From contig JXTC01000026.1 in NCBI GenBank assembly GCA_002914845.1, positions 458,047 to 522,046 of the forward strand: a DNA stretch of 64,000 nucleotides, given 5' to 3'. Below the pieces are notes generated by a model. That model was not told the DNA's origin. It was given only the letters and a program-made list of their open reading frames with translations, and did not search any database. The translations under genes were made by a program, and so were the position numbers. This document shows, piece by piece, positions 21,751-32,796 of this stretch; within the stretch, counting starts at the first letter, position 1; each line of letters begins with the position of its first letter. This stretch comes from Trema orientale. Lineage: Eukaryota > Streptophyta > Magnoliopsida > Rosales > Cannabaceae.

Positions 21751-23116
21751 TTCAAATTTTGCTTTCGTTTTTTTTCCCCAATATACTTAGTAGTTGGCAT
21801 AAATACATAGCTAACTAATACTTCTAGAACGCTTTGCTTTTTTTTTTTTTTTTTAATAGCCGCTTCGTATATATAATGCATGAAGAAAATGAAAGAATTA
21901 AAGACAACAAAATATGGCATATTTAATTGCATCTATTGTGTCTCTTAAAATTTATCATATCTTCGATTTTCCATATAAAAAAAATAATGTTCTTTCTTCA
22001 CTCATTTTTGTAGTTTACTGCTATATATATGCAAGAGAAATTAGAAGTGATCACTTAAAATTCGAGTCACGTAATTTTTTTTTTTTTTTTGAAAGGATTT
22101 AAGTCAAGTAATTTATACATTTAAAAACAACAAAATACATTGATTTATCAAATATTACACAATATTTAACTTAGAATTTAATGAAAAGGCTAAGGTATGC
22201 CTTCTAAAAACTTAATAATTATTGGTAAAAAAAAAAAAGAAAAAAAATTGGTATTGACCAAAACTACGTACGTTTGATTCTTGAATTACAAAACATTAAA
22301 GGTTTCTAGATTGGAATACAAAAACCAAATTATACCGAAAATTGTATCAAATTAAAGAAATCTAAAAATATTTATAGAATCTAATTACTATCGAAGCACA
22401 GAAGACATAAGAAATACTGACCTAGATCTGCATTTAGAGCTCGACGGAGATAGAGACGAGGTCGGACTTGAGCAAGCGAGAGGCATGGGAGTGATTGGAA
22501 AGGGTAGGATCGGAAGTGCTTCAGTACCTTGGCCACCATCAAATCCTCGATCCTTGCTCATTTCCTTATTCTGCCGTCGTATTGAGAGGGCTCAATGCCA
22601 CCAAGCCCAAGAAATGGTGTCGTGATTGAAGACGAAGATGATAAAGATAGTTCATGAAACTTCTTTGCAGGAAGAAATTTTCAGAAAAAGAAAAGGTGGA
22701 GGAGTTTTGAGGGTGCAACAACCATATCTAGTGAAAGAGGCATTTGAAGATGACAACAATAATTCTTCATCTAGTCAATTTGAAGGGTAAAGTAGTCATT
22801 AGAAAAATTAACAATTAAAAATGGGGCATAAAATTTAATAGAATAGAAATAAGATATGTACTTAAACTGAGTGTGAAAAATGGTTATACCGTGTAGTTTC
22901 CTCATTTTTATTTGAGAAATAACCAAGCCTTTTGAGTCAAATATTCAAATTCTCTATTAACCTTTAAACAAATAATTTAAATGCCATATAATCTCTCTTT
23001 TAAAAACAAAAAAAAACAAAAAGTCTAAAATTTTCTTTTCCCTAAAAAGTGTAGGTCTTGGTTTTAAGGTTAAATAAGTAATCTGAGTATTTAATTTTGA
23101 CTAAGAGTATTAGATC
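21751..23116. other. Intergenic region; possible PPR-like gene fragment on the minus strand
   Basis: Mostly AT-rich with A/T runs. The slightly GC-richer stretch 22400-22625, read on the minus strand, gives broken frames such as MVAKVLKHF and SRLLKSDLVSISVEL, which recall the LLKxDMVAVLAEL motif of a small family of plant PPR proteins. Stops and a frame change make it at best a pseudogene fragment; this link is tentative. Confidence 0.25.
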
Positions 23117-23226
23117 ATTTCGTAATGTTATTTTTCCTACATAAATGTATCACTTTTTGCCACTAGAAAATCAAACTGACCTCCAAGTCTTCAACTTTAC
23201 AAGCTTAGTATTATTCACAAGGTTAG
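23117..23226 (+). repeat. Gap-flanking duplicate (empty-site side)
   Basis: These 110 bases recur at 24920-25030 with one inserted T. The left copy reads straight through ATTTCGTAATG without any transposon, so it looks like the empty allele of the hAT insertion site. Confidence 0.9.
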
Positions 23227-24202
23227 NNNNNNNNNNNNNNNNNNNNNNNNNNNNNNNNNNNNNNNNNNNNNNNNNNNNNNNNNNNNNNNNNNNNNNNNNN
23301 NNNNNNNNNNNNNNNNNNNNNNNNNNNNNNNNNNNNNNNNNNNNNNNNNNNNNNNNNNNNNNNNNNNNNNNNNNNNNNNNNNNNNNNNNNNNNNNNNNNN
23401 NNNNNNNNNNNNNNNNNNNNNNNNNNNNNNNNNNNNNNNNNNNNNNNNNNNNNNNNNNNNNNNNNNNNNNNNNNNNNNNNNNNNNNNNNNNNNNNNNNNN
23501 NNNNNNNNNNNNNNNNNNNNNNNNNNNNNNNNNNNNNNNNNNNNNNNNNNNNNNNNNNNNNNNNNNNNNNNNNNNNNNNNNNNNNNNNNNNNNNNNNNNN
23601 NNNNNNNNNNNNNNNNNNNNNNNNNNNNNNNNNNNNNNNNNNNNNNNNNNNNNNNNNNNNNNNNNNNNNNNNNNNNNNNNNNNNNNNNNNNNNNNNNNNN
23701 NNNNNNNNNNNNNNNNNNNNNNNNNNNNNNNNNNNNNNNNNNNNNNNNNNNNNNNNNNNNNNNNNNNNNNNNNNNNNNNNNNNNNNNNNNNNNNNNNNNN
23801 NNNNNNNNNNNNNNNNNNNNNNNNNNNNNNNNNNNNNNNNNNNNNNNNNNNNNNNNNNNNNNNNNNNNNNNNNNNNNNNNNNNNNNNNNNNNNNNNNNNN
23901 NNNNNNNNNNNNNNNNNNNNNNNNNNNNNNNNNNNNNNNNNNNNNNNNNNNNNNNNNNNNNNNNNNNNNNNNNNNNNNNNNNNNNNNNNNNNNNNNNNNN
24001 NNNNNNNNNNNNNNNNNNNNNNNNNNNNNNNNNNNNNNNNNNNNNNNNNNNNNNNNNNNNNNNNNNNNNNNNNNNNNNNNNNNNNNNNNNNNNNNNNNNN
24101 NNNNNNNNNNNNNNNNNNNNNNNNNNNNNNNNNNNNNNNNNNNNNNNNNNNNNNNNNNNNNNNNNNNNNNNNNNNNNNNNNNNNNNNNNNNNNNNNNNNN
24201 NN
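23227..24202. other. Assembly gap (976 N)
   Basis: Run of Ns. Long ORFs drawn across it on both strands are artefacts. Confidence 0.99.
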
Positions 24203-24919
24203 TAGACCGAGAGACTGCTGCAAGGACGAGCTGAGATGGGTCGAAGCTCGGACGGACGTTGCTTTCGCAGACGATCTCGGACGGGGCGTCTCGGACGAGG
24301 AGTGCGAGGACGGCGGTGTTAATCAGCAGACGAGCTCGGACAGACGTGGCTTCACAAGACGACCTTGGACGGTTGCTGCACCTGCACGAACGACGACCTG
24401 AGATGCTTCACGAGACGGAGGCGTTTCTGGATGTTGCTGGGCTTACGAGAAGATCGGGTTGAGGGCGAGATTTCTGAGCTCTAGAGGTTGAGGGCGAGAT
24501 TTCTGGGCTGTAGGAGGGAGGGCTGCGACAGAGAGATTGACAAAGAGTCAGAGACAGAGTGAGTGGGTCTGTGGGAGGGCTGCGGCAGTAGGTAAGAATG
24601 AAGTAGACTAGAAGAGGAACCCTAGAGAGAAAGAGAGAATGGGCTAATGACAGTTTATTTTGGGCTTGCATAAATTGGTTGGGCCATATTTACATGTAAT
24701 CAACTATATACAAATTATAACAAAAATATACACATTACATATTCTCGGCCGGTTCGGTTTGAAATCGCAAAAATTCAGCTAAAACCGCAAACTGCACCGC
24801 ACCGCTCGGTTTGACAATTTTCTAAACCATCACCGACCGTATATTAAAAAAAACCGCCGGTTTCGGTGCGGTGCGGTGCGGCCGGTATCCGCGGTGCACC
24901 GGTTTTTTTGAACACCCCT
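24203..24919 (-). mobile_element. End of a hAT DNA transposon (terminal repeat and leader, minus orientation)
   Basis: Read on the minus strand, the right edge begins AGGGGTGTTCAAAAAAACCG, a hAT-type terminus. GC-rich CGGTGCGGTGCGG-type subterminal repeats follow, then a leader-like stretch (TCTCTCTAGGGTTCC) and GC-rich sequence running into the gap. The transposase must lie in the gap or be absent. The next 8 bases, ATTTCGTA (24920-24927), also occur at the empty site 23117-23124 and are the likely target duplication. Two ORFs (24259-24462 plus, 24408-24671 minus) are unrecognised. Confidence 0.7.
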
Positions 24920-25030
24920 ATTTCGTAATGTTATTTTTCCTACATAAATGTATCACTTTTTGCCACTAGAAAATCAATACTGACCTCCAAGTCTTCAACT
25001 TTACAAGCTTAGTATTATTCACAAGGTTAG
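24920..25030 (+). repeat. Gap-flanking duplicate (filled-site side)
   Basis: Second copy of 23117-23226, directly abutting the hAT terminus, then running into unique sequence (TTATGTAATTTTAC). Confidence 0.9.
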
Positions 25031-25256
25031 TTATGTAATTTTACATAGCTAAAGTTGTAATTATTGGAGCACAAAATCAATTGTAATTTTTTTTTCTTTT
25101 GTAATAAAATCAACAATTATAGTGATGTACTTAGTTTAACTCTCCTAAAAAAAACACTGCAATTACCTAACTCACTATAAAATACGTGGGTATTTCCAAC
25201 AAATGGCACTGCCACAGTCAAAACTTTATATAGACAAAAAATGAGCCTTATTTCTA

Positions 25257-25428
25257 TGAGTAATGCTATAGAGCACTGTATGATGCTCAATACTTACGTG
25301 ATGTGTCAATCTGTTACTGGTTACACATCAGGTAAGGATCATGTGAGATCCAATTTATTAATTAGAATTATTAATAACAAACTGACGCGTTATTATAGTG
25401 TTAAGCATCGTGCCGGTAACATCACTCT
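25257..25428. mobile_element. Short MITE, family shared with 15152-15295
   Basis: The left end GAGTAATGCTATAGAGCACT with TATGATGCTCAATAC mirrors the right end read in reverse, GAGTGATGTTACCGGCACGA with TGCTTAACAC. The ORF at 25241-25555 overlaps it and has no known domain. Confidence 0.45.
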
Positions 25429-25614
25429 ATTTTCACATTTAGCTTATCAAGAAAAGAATATTCTTCCAACTTGTCTTTCACATTTAGCTTATCAAACGAA
25501 AAGATTATTCTTCCAACTTGTCAAATGTAAAGTAAGTGGCAATGGACATTTGTGATGCTTAATGTTACAAGTAAGTAGACTACAACCAATAGATATGTAC
25601 AATCCACATACAAA

Positions 25615-26013
25615 TTCTAAGGTAGGGGTGGCAATCTGTGTCGTGTCGTGTTTAACCTAATTAAATCGTGTCGTTAACAGGTTAACCTACGTGCACCTAT
25701 TTAATGAAAACGACGTGCAGATTGATGGGTCAAAACGTATATAAATAGTATAATTGTTAGTTTACTCGATTTTTTTAATTAAGTTTTACTATAGTAAGAG
25801 AAATTAGTTCATTAGCTTTATGTTTTTTTATTTTATTTACAAGAAATTCATGAAAAAATATTTTTTTGAAAATAATTATTTAATATAATTTATTAAAAAA
25901 TTACTTAATCGTGTCAATTCGAATCAATTTCGTGTCAAGCAAGTTCAGCTAATCGTGCGAGTTTCGAGTCGTGTTATCGTGTCATGACCTATATTGCCAC
26001 TCCTATTCTAAGG
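25615..26013. mobile_element. hAT-type MITE with perfect 8-bp target duplication
   Basis: TTCTAAGG at 25615-25622 and 26006-26013 flanks a 383-bp element with terminal repeats TAGGGGTGGCAAT...ATTGCCACTCCTA. The interior has GTGTCGTGTCGTG-type subterminal motifs in both orientations and an AT-rich core with no ORF. Terminal sequence and 8-bp duplication define a hAT superfamily MITE. Confidence 0.85.
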
Positions 26014-26617
26014 TATTCCATTTTTATTAATATGTGTACTTAATAACACAAATTTCCATTGTCATTTTGCGTATTGTTATACCCCTGTTGCTTTTTTGGA
26101 AAAAATTCTTATTTGTATAGTATTAGACAATAGGAAGCAAGCCAGATGATGTTGGAAACATCGTCATTTTTGGACCCTTTTTTTTTATAATAGAAAAACA
26201 TCTAATGCAAAGACCATTGGCTTTACGTTTGTCAGGTGAGTTCTGACTTTTTATTTTTGTTGGCGTCCTTTTTTCCATGTGAAAAAAGCCTAGTAGCCAG
26301 CAGCCCACCACCACATAACCCAAAGATTCCTTTAAATAATTAAAAATGAATAAAAAAGAGAAAATAGTTCTCAATCCTTTTTTTTTTTTTTTTTAATTTA
26401 AGATATTAAATAGTTCTCAATCCTGATTCCTGAGTCCTCACTGGATGCTCACAACCTTTTTGAGTTTTGACTATTCAGTCTCATGAGTCACTGGTCTCAC
26501 AACAAAAATGCATAGCCTTAGGTGCCAAAACGTCATCGTCTCATCTATTACACCCTTTTATCTATACCAGTTACAACGTCAATGTGTTAAGCTCAGTGAT
26601 CACTGATCACTACTCCA
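26014..26617. promoter_or_regulatory. Upstream region of SCPL gene 2
   Basis: No gene. The last ~170 bp before the ATG match the region upstream of SCPL gene 3, including GTGCCAAAACG(T/A)CATCGTCTC and TTAAGCTCAGTG(A/G)TCACTGA. The inverted gene duplication therefore carried its proximal promoter. Confidence 0.6.
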
Positions 26618-27976
26618 ATGGAGTCAACAAGCCCCAATCATCTTCTCATCCTCCTCCTCCTCCTCTTCTTCCTCTTCTTCTTTCACTGTAAACCAACCCT
26701 TTCAATCTCTCTCCTTCCCAAACAAGCTCTCCCCACCAAATCAGGCTATCTCCCAGTCACTCCCACTTCCGACTCCGCCATTTTCTACCTCTTCTACGAA
26801 GCTCAGAAACCCACTTCGCCTCTCTCCCAAACCCCACTCCTCATCTGGCTCCAAGGCGGCCCCGGCTGCTCCTCCATGATCGGAAACTTCTTGGAGCTCG
26901 GCCCATGGCGCGTCAATTTCCGCAAAACCCCAGACCAACCATTAGCCCTCGAGCCCAACCCGGGTTCCTGGAACCGGATCTTCGGACTCCTCTTCCTCGA
27001 CAACCCGATCGGAACCGGGTTCAGCATCGCATCCAAACCCGAAGAAATCCCCCGAGACCAGACCCACGTCGCCCGGCACCTATTCGCCGCCATCACCGCC
27101 TTCATCGACTCGGACCCATCGTTTAAATCTCGGCCGATTTACATCACGGGCGAGAGCTACGCGGGAAAGTATGCTCCCGCAATCGGGTACCACATCTTGG
27201 AGAATCCGGGTCGGGTCAATCTAACCGGAGTCGCTATCGGGAACGGGTTGACCGACCCGGCGATCCAGGTCGCGACGCACGCGGCGAACGCTTACTTCTC
27301 CGGCCTGGTGAACGAGAGGCAGAAGGTCGAACTGGAGAGGCTTCAGTCGGAGGCGGTGGCTCTGACCGAAGCCGGGAACTGGAGCGCGGCGGTGGCCGCG
27401 AGGGGCAGGGTCCTGCAGACGCTCCAGAACGTGACGGGCCTGGCCACTCTGTACGACTTCACGAGGAAAGCGCCGTACAAGGACGACTTGGTGGAGGAGC
27501 TCCTGCGAAACGACGACGTCAAGAGTGCGCTGGGGGCGAAACGACATGTCGTTTTTGAGGTGTGCAGCGATTTGGTGGACGAAGTGCTGCACGAGGACGT
27601 GATGAAGAGCGCCAAGTACATGGTGGAGAGGCTGGTGAAGGAGAGCAGAGTGTTGCTTTACCAAGGGCATCTTGATCTTAGAGACGGCGTCGTTTCGACC
27701 GAGGCGTGGGTCAGGACTCTCAAGTGGGAAGGGATCGAGGGGTTTTTGGGTGCGGAGAGAGAGGTTTGGAGAGTGAATGGGGAACTAGCTGGGTATGTGC
27801 AGAGATGGGGGAGTTTGACAAACGCTGTCGTTTTGGGGGCTGGGCATTTGGTGCCAACTGACCAGGCTTTGAACTCGCAGGCTATGATTGAAGACTGGGT
27901 TTTGGGTAAAGGGTTGTTCGGCAGTGCTCAAAAGGAGAATTTCACGACCAATTCCTTGGGGCCAATGTCAATGTAG
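26618..27976 (+). CDS. Serine carboxypeptidase-like protein, SCPL50 type (copy 2, 452 aa)
   Basis: Intact, intronless S10 carboxypeptidase-like protein. A Leu/Phe-rich signal peptide spans residues 8-23. GGPGCSS is at 80-86, GESYAGKY with Ser180, the probable catalytic Asp353 in YQGHLD, and His410 in GAGHLVP, so the triad is complete. The residue two before the Asp, usually acidic in S10 enzymes (GDxD), is His here. NVT and NWS sites allow glycosylation. It is close to the minus-strand copy at 32797-34167 and more distant from 12309-13781. The ATG at 26618 is the first that gives a signal peptide directly. High GC with several long antisense shadow frames. Confidence 0.93.
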   Translation: MESTSPNHLLILLLLLFFLFFFHCKPTLSISLLPKQALPTKSGYLPVTPTSDSAIFYLFYEAQKPTSPLSQTPLLIWLQGGPGCSSMIGNFLELGPWRVNFRKTPDQPLALEPNPGSWNRIFGLLFLDNPIGTGFSIASKPEEIPRDQTHVARHLFAAITAFIDSDPSFKSRPIYITGESYAGKYAPAIGYHILENPGRVNLTGVAIGNGLTDPAIQVATHAANAYFSGLVNERQKVELERLQSEAVALTEAGNWSAAVAARGRVLQTLQNVTGLATLYDFTRKAPYKDDLVEELLRNDDVKSALGAKRHVVFEVCSDLVDEVLHEDVMKSAKYMVERLVKESRVLLYQGHLDLRDGVVSTEAWVRTLKWEGIEGFLGAEREVWRVNGELAGYVQRWGSLTNAVVLGAGHLVPTDQALNSQAMIEDWVLGKGLFGSAQKENFTTNSLGPMSM

Positions 27977-28387
27977 AGAGTTTGGTTTAGTTGTTTTGTT
28001 AATTGAATAAGTGACTCGTTTTAATGTTCATCGTAGATGGACACCTTTAACCGAAGCTAGAACTAGAATTATGTCAGAAAGTTGTATTATGTTGCATTAT
28101 GGGTTTTAGCTTTAAAGATGCATTATAGGCTGATCCTTATATTCCTAAATGGCTGTTTTAATTTTACGTGTTAGGGAATTTGATCCATACCTAATTAATT
28201 TTCCACACAAAACATACCACGAACTATTATTTTTCTGTAATTTTAAGTTTAATTTTTGATTTGTGCAAAATTATACATCTATGTTAAAAAAATTTATAAA
28301 TATTTTTATAAACTTGAACCATTTGTTAGAGGTGTACATCAACTAGCCCAATCAAACAGGTCATTTCAACCCAGCTCAACCCAATCC
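27977..28387. other. 3' flank of SCPL gene 2
   Basis: About 60 bp after the stop still resemble the 3' flank of SCPL gene 3 (AGAGTTTGGTTTAGT, GAATTGAATAAGTGAC). The rest is AT-rich; 28340-28387 has a short CAACCCAGCTCAACCC stretch that looks transposon-derived. Confidence 0.5.
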
Positions 28388-28915
28388 CTCTAGGAATCTG
28401 TGATGATATGGATAAGGCTGTCAGAAAATTCTGGCGGACAGGAAAACTGGAAGACTAACGCTTTCTAGCACTCACTTCATGGGATACAATATGTCAACCC
28501 AAATCAAGAGGTGGTCTCGGGATTCGAAAATTCAGGGACTTCAACTTGGCTCTTCTTTCTGAACTAAGCTGGAAGCTAGTTTCAAACTATACATCTCCGT
28601 GGACTATGGCTCTCAGAAATACATACTGCTCAGAAACTACTTTATGGGCAGCCAACCTTCCAAAGAATACATCATTTGTGGCCAAAGGCATTTGGAGTAT
28701 TAGAGATCTCATTTATAAAGATAGCTACTACTTGATAGGATCTGGTAGATCTGTTGACTTATGGAATGCTCTTTGGGTTTCCTAGCTCAACTCAGATGAT
28801 TTCCAATATATTTTCAACCCCATGTGACATTTCGAATGTCAATCAGTTTTTGAGCTGTTTAGCACTACTGATGATCGAGCTTGGGATGATCAGAATCGTG
28901 CTACATTGTCTAGAC
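28388..28915 (+). pseudogene. LINE (L1-type) reverse transcriptase C-terminal fragment, part 1
   Basis: Translation shows FWRTGK, W-DTICQPKSRGGLGI and FRDFNLALLSELSWKL, followed by GSGRSVDLWNALWVS. This is the conserved region after the RT domain of plant L1-type non-LTR elements. It contains a stop near 28457 and loses frame after 28785. It is cut by a GC-rich insertion at about 28930 and resumes at about 29470. Confidence 0.75.
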
Positions 28916-28929
28916 ACATAATAGTTAAA

Positions 28930-29465
28930 AGTGTCAAAATAGGCCGGGCCAAACAGGTCGGCCCGCGGCCCATCGTTGTGACTCACGGCCCGGCTCAACC
29001 CAGCCCGCACTATAACGGGCCTAGGCTCGGCCCGCCCTAGGGTAGGGCCGGGCTGGGCTATATGTCTAGGCCCGGACCGGCCCACAAAAATTAATTTTTT
29101 TTATTTTTTAAAAATAAATTTAAATACAAAATTTTTTCCAATACTTATAAATATACATTCCCTCACTCTTTTTTTTCACACTTTCAAATTTCAATATAAT
29201 TCTAAATAATTTTCCAATACTTATTTTTTTTTTTATCAACTATTCTACTTATATACTTTTAGCTTATTTAATTATTTTTAAATTTTTATCAATCGGAAAA
29301 AAACATAACATATTATTTATTTTTTCATAATTTTTTTTAAATTTCTAATAGTTTTAATTAATTATACAAATAATAATCTCATTTTTTTAGATTTTTTATT
29401 TTTTTTTTAAATTGGGCTAAGAACGGGCTGACACGGACCGTGCCGAGTTGGACTCCATTTTAAAA
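28930..29465. mobile_element. GGCCCG-rich non-autonomous element inserted in the LINE
   Basis: The left part carries repeated GGCCCGGGCC-like words (AATAGGCCGGGCC, CGGCCCGC), the middle is very AT-rich, and the right part has GGGCTGACACGGACCGTGCC. The left TGTCAAAATAGGCC end and the right GGACTCCATTTTA end form a weak inverted repeat. It resembles hAT-type MITEs; target duplication not resolved. Confidence 0.5.
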
Positions 29466-30150
29466 TTCAGGGCCCCCCCGCTCTTCCTCCCAAGCCCGCT
29501 TTGGACGGGGACACCTTTAATGGTAGCAAGAAAATTGGGAAAGATTTGCCTTCTACCTACCCCCTATTCAAACACACTTATTTGGAAGGATGCAAGAAAT
29601 GGAGCCTTTTTAGTAAAAAGTGCCTATTTTACAATCATCAAAGATCGTTTAGAAACTATGGATCCTCTACGAAAAGCCATTTGGAACTGTGAACTCCATG
29701 AAAGACTAAAAATGTTGCTATGGAGAATTGTGAGAAACTCCTTACCAACAGGTGACAGACTACAATTTCTGGATATTGGTTGCATAAGAACTTGAAGCCT
29801 CGGCAATAATGAGCCGGATTCCTTGATTTATCTCCTCACCAAATGCCCCTTAACTAACCAACTTTAGTTTGGAAGTAGGTGGAACCTGAGAATTGACTCT
29901 TTTCCTTGCATGAATGGATATGATTTTGGCTCCTCCAAGCTCCTATTATCCCACCCAATGAATCTAGGATGAAGAAGGAGTTTCTGATTTATGCTTTGGT
30001 GCTATGTGATTACATATGGTCCACCAAGAACTCAATCTTCCAGACAGAATTATAGACACACCAGTTAGATTATGGTTTAAGTTCTCAATTATATCTTAAA
30101 GCTCTGTTTCTCTTCCCTGGAAGCATTTTATAGATAAACTAATCATCTTA
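29466..30150 (+). pseudogene. LINE (L1-type) fragment, part 2 (zf-RVT region)
   Basis: The frame at 29448-29795 gives NTLIWKDARNGAFLVKSAY and WNCELHERLKMLLWRI, the zinc-binding region downstream of RT in plant LINEs. From about 29968 it reads KKEFLIYALVLCDYIWSTKN in another frame. With 28388-28915 it forms one old LINE split by the intervening element. Confidence 0.7.
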
Positions 30151-31428
30151 AGAATACATACAATTTTTTGATCCTAGATAAATCTTATGTCTTCCAATGA
30201 CCATAATAGAACTACAGAAGAAAAGGTTAGCTTAAAAAAGAAATAAAAAAGCTGGAAAATAAAATCAAAGCTAAGAAGTTAGAGCATACCCTTGGGTTAT
30301 GAAACACAAGTAATAATATCAGGTTCTATTGATACTAATGAACTCAAAATTTCTATCAGGCATTATGTCGAACACTTTATTGGCACAAAATCAAGTATGC
30401 ACAACCACCATAAAAATGAAAAAAAAAATTTTAAAATCCAATAAAGAATATGGGTTGTTAGAAACTTAATACCATTAAATATTAAGAAGAGGAAGTATGA
30501 AATTTCTAAACTCTTAGGTCTAGAAAGAAACAAATAAACCAGTTTAATTGCTCAATTTTCTTGGCTCTAGATCCAGAAAACCCAAGAACTAGAGCTAAAC
30601 AACTAGACCCAAGTAACTCCCGATTTTGGTCACCGAATTCAAGAGATTATAGCTCGAGGTATCTCAATAATCAAACTCCATAGAAGAAAACAAATGCTTC
30701 TCATTCATACGAAGAAAAAGTATAAGCTTTCTCAAATTCATGGAAAAATCTAGAAAAGAAAACCAAAGACATAGTAGATATAAATCTGTTTGTGCTGGTG
30801 AAAGAGATGGAAGCAAGAGAGAAGAATGCATACCAATAGTTAAGGGACTGGTCTACAAAGCTGTATAGAGGAAGTAGAGGTGAGTAATAGGAAGCTTTGA
30901 TAGCAGAGCTTCAATGACGGAAGAGAGAGACTTGAAACTTTGAGAGCCAGGCCTTCGTGCTCATGGCACCAAGTAGAGATGGAGGAGAGAAGGAAGAAGA
31001 ACGAGTGAGCTAGCGAGAGGGGAGAAGAGGCGTGAAACGCTCTAATCCTTCCAATCCCAAATTCTAGAAGGGATAAAATTATCTCCTTCTAAAGGGATTA
31101 ATTTTGGACTGGATTATTTTAATCCAATCATGTGTCCTCTTATTTTAGCCAAAACATGGGATTATTTTTTGTCCTATCCAGTCCCTCCATAATCAAGAGT
31201 TCTAAACATGCCCTAAATATATAGATTTTTATATTGAATATATGATATTTTACACATAATATATATACTTATATACTGATCATTTTACTATTATATTTGA
31301 AAAATGAATATTTACTTAAAATGAGTCCAAAATTCGGTCATTTGCTACAATACCCATAAACTTGTAAATTTTGTATCATACCAATTTGTATTAATTTATA
31401 TGGGCTGGGGATGCAGTAGAATAAAGGG
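30151..31428. other. Intergenic region, transposon-like right edge
   Basis: No gene supported. The right edge near 31180-31213, read on the minus strand as TTAGGGCATGTTTAGAACTC, looks like a Harbinger-type terminus with a TTA target site, preceded by a purine-rich leader-like stretch (30790-31040). No left end found. Confidence 0.35.
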
Positions 31429-31770
31429 GAAATTAGACATTATACGGTAATTTTGAAAAAAATTTGAAAAATACGGTGATTTAAGTTTTTTTAAGGTGCG
31501 GTACGGTTTTTATTAGATAAATACCATTTTTAAAAAACTATTTAGAAAACGTCATTTTTTAAAATAGTAACTAATTTCTGGTAATCAGTTTTCAGAAACT
31601 GGTAAATAGTAACCAAGGTATTTATAACTGGTATATAACTGGTAACTAGTAACTAATAACTAGTAACAAGTTTCCAAAAACCGGTAACCAGTAAATATTT
31701 TAAAAAATAATATTTTTCTAAATATTTTTTAAAAAATGATATTTTTATAATAAAAATTGTACAAAAATTT
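31429..31770 (-). repeat. ACTAGTTACCAGT-rich dispersed element (copy 2, inverted)
   Basis: The reverse complement aligns with 15515-15843 through TTGTTA, ATTAGTTA, AGTTATAAATACCTT and the flank with GTACCG and CTAATTTCCC. Confidence 0.6.
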
Positions 31771-31925
31771 GAAAAAAAGTCTGAGTTCTGTATTTTTATA
31801 ATTCTTTTAGTTTTTTATACGCAAAAGTGATAGAAACCCTAGAATAAACAGACTGAGCCCATTGAGACTGTTCTTCTTCTTATTGGACTGTGAAAATTGA
31901 CCCATTGACTTTGGCTTTGCGTAAC

Positions 31926-32130
31926 TCTATAAATGCACTTATCATCGTTAGGGTTTTGAGTAGAAACAGAGGCGGCAATCAGGTGGGAGTGTGAGTTTCA
32001 TTCTGATTGAAGCATTTTCTTTTCTTTGATTCCATTTTCAGGGCGGTGGTAAAAAGGGGAGAGCAGAATGAAAATAGTGGCTCTGAAATACCTGTGGGTG
32101 CTCTGCAGGGTGCCTTGCCATTCCAGCCCT
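31926..32130 (+). promoter_or_regulatory. Orphan promoter and 5' leader-like segment
   Basis: A TATA-like CTCTATAAATGC at 31926 is followed by TTAGGGTTTTGAG, GGCGGCAATCAG|GTGGGAG (donor-like), CCATTTTCAG|GG (acceptor-like), GGTAAAAAGGGGAGAGCA, and ATG at 32069. No long frame follows and no product is recognised. It looks like the head of a broken or captured gene. Confidence 0.3.
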
Positions 32131-32796
32131 TTACATAAATTCTCTTTAGAAAAATGGCATCATAGTACGGGTTATGTGCTTCTTTGGGTGGTTATGGAAT
32201 CGGATTATTTTGGTCTTTTTTTCTGAGGTTGTTATTTTGACCTTAGAAAACCCAATTAATCCTTTTCCTCTTCCCATTTTTCCTCTTCACAAACCCGCCT
32301 CCAAATGCCATTACATTTATTTTGCTTTTAAGACAAAATATGTACGTATATATTTTGTTGGTAAGGTTTTCTGAATTCATGCGATGGGTCTATGCTCCTG
32401 AGTTTTTCTTTACCTCTTTTTTCACTTTATAATTTCTAGAGAATAAATCTTTATGGACTTTTTTTCTTTGGATGCAAAATACTAAACTATAAAAGAGAGT
32501 TTAAAAAGACTTTTGATCAAACTAGTAATTCGAGATCCTTCAGACATCCAATTTGAACATGTACTAATGAAAATGGATTTAAAGCTATGAGTTATTAGTC
32601 CCCAACTCATAGACACATTTACATATTTATATCAACAGCCAAATGGGCAAATCGTGTAACACCATAGAAAGCAGTCTTCAATCAGTCTCTAAACCCATAT
32701 TGCACTATAATTTCACTCTCAATACTGCCAATCAAGATCAACGTTAAACATGTCACTTATTCAATTCATACACCAACCGGTACTAAACCAAACTCT

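Noticed and set aside
23145..24401. 418-codon plus-strand and 350-codon minus-strand frames around 23.2-24.4 kb
   Set aside because: They run through the N gap; only the short ends are real sequence and they show no domain.
27221..27670. 149-codon minus-strand ORF inside SCPL gene 2
   Set aside because: Antisense shadow of a GC-rich coding exon; no domain, and the sense gene is complete.
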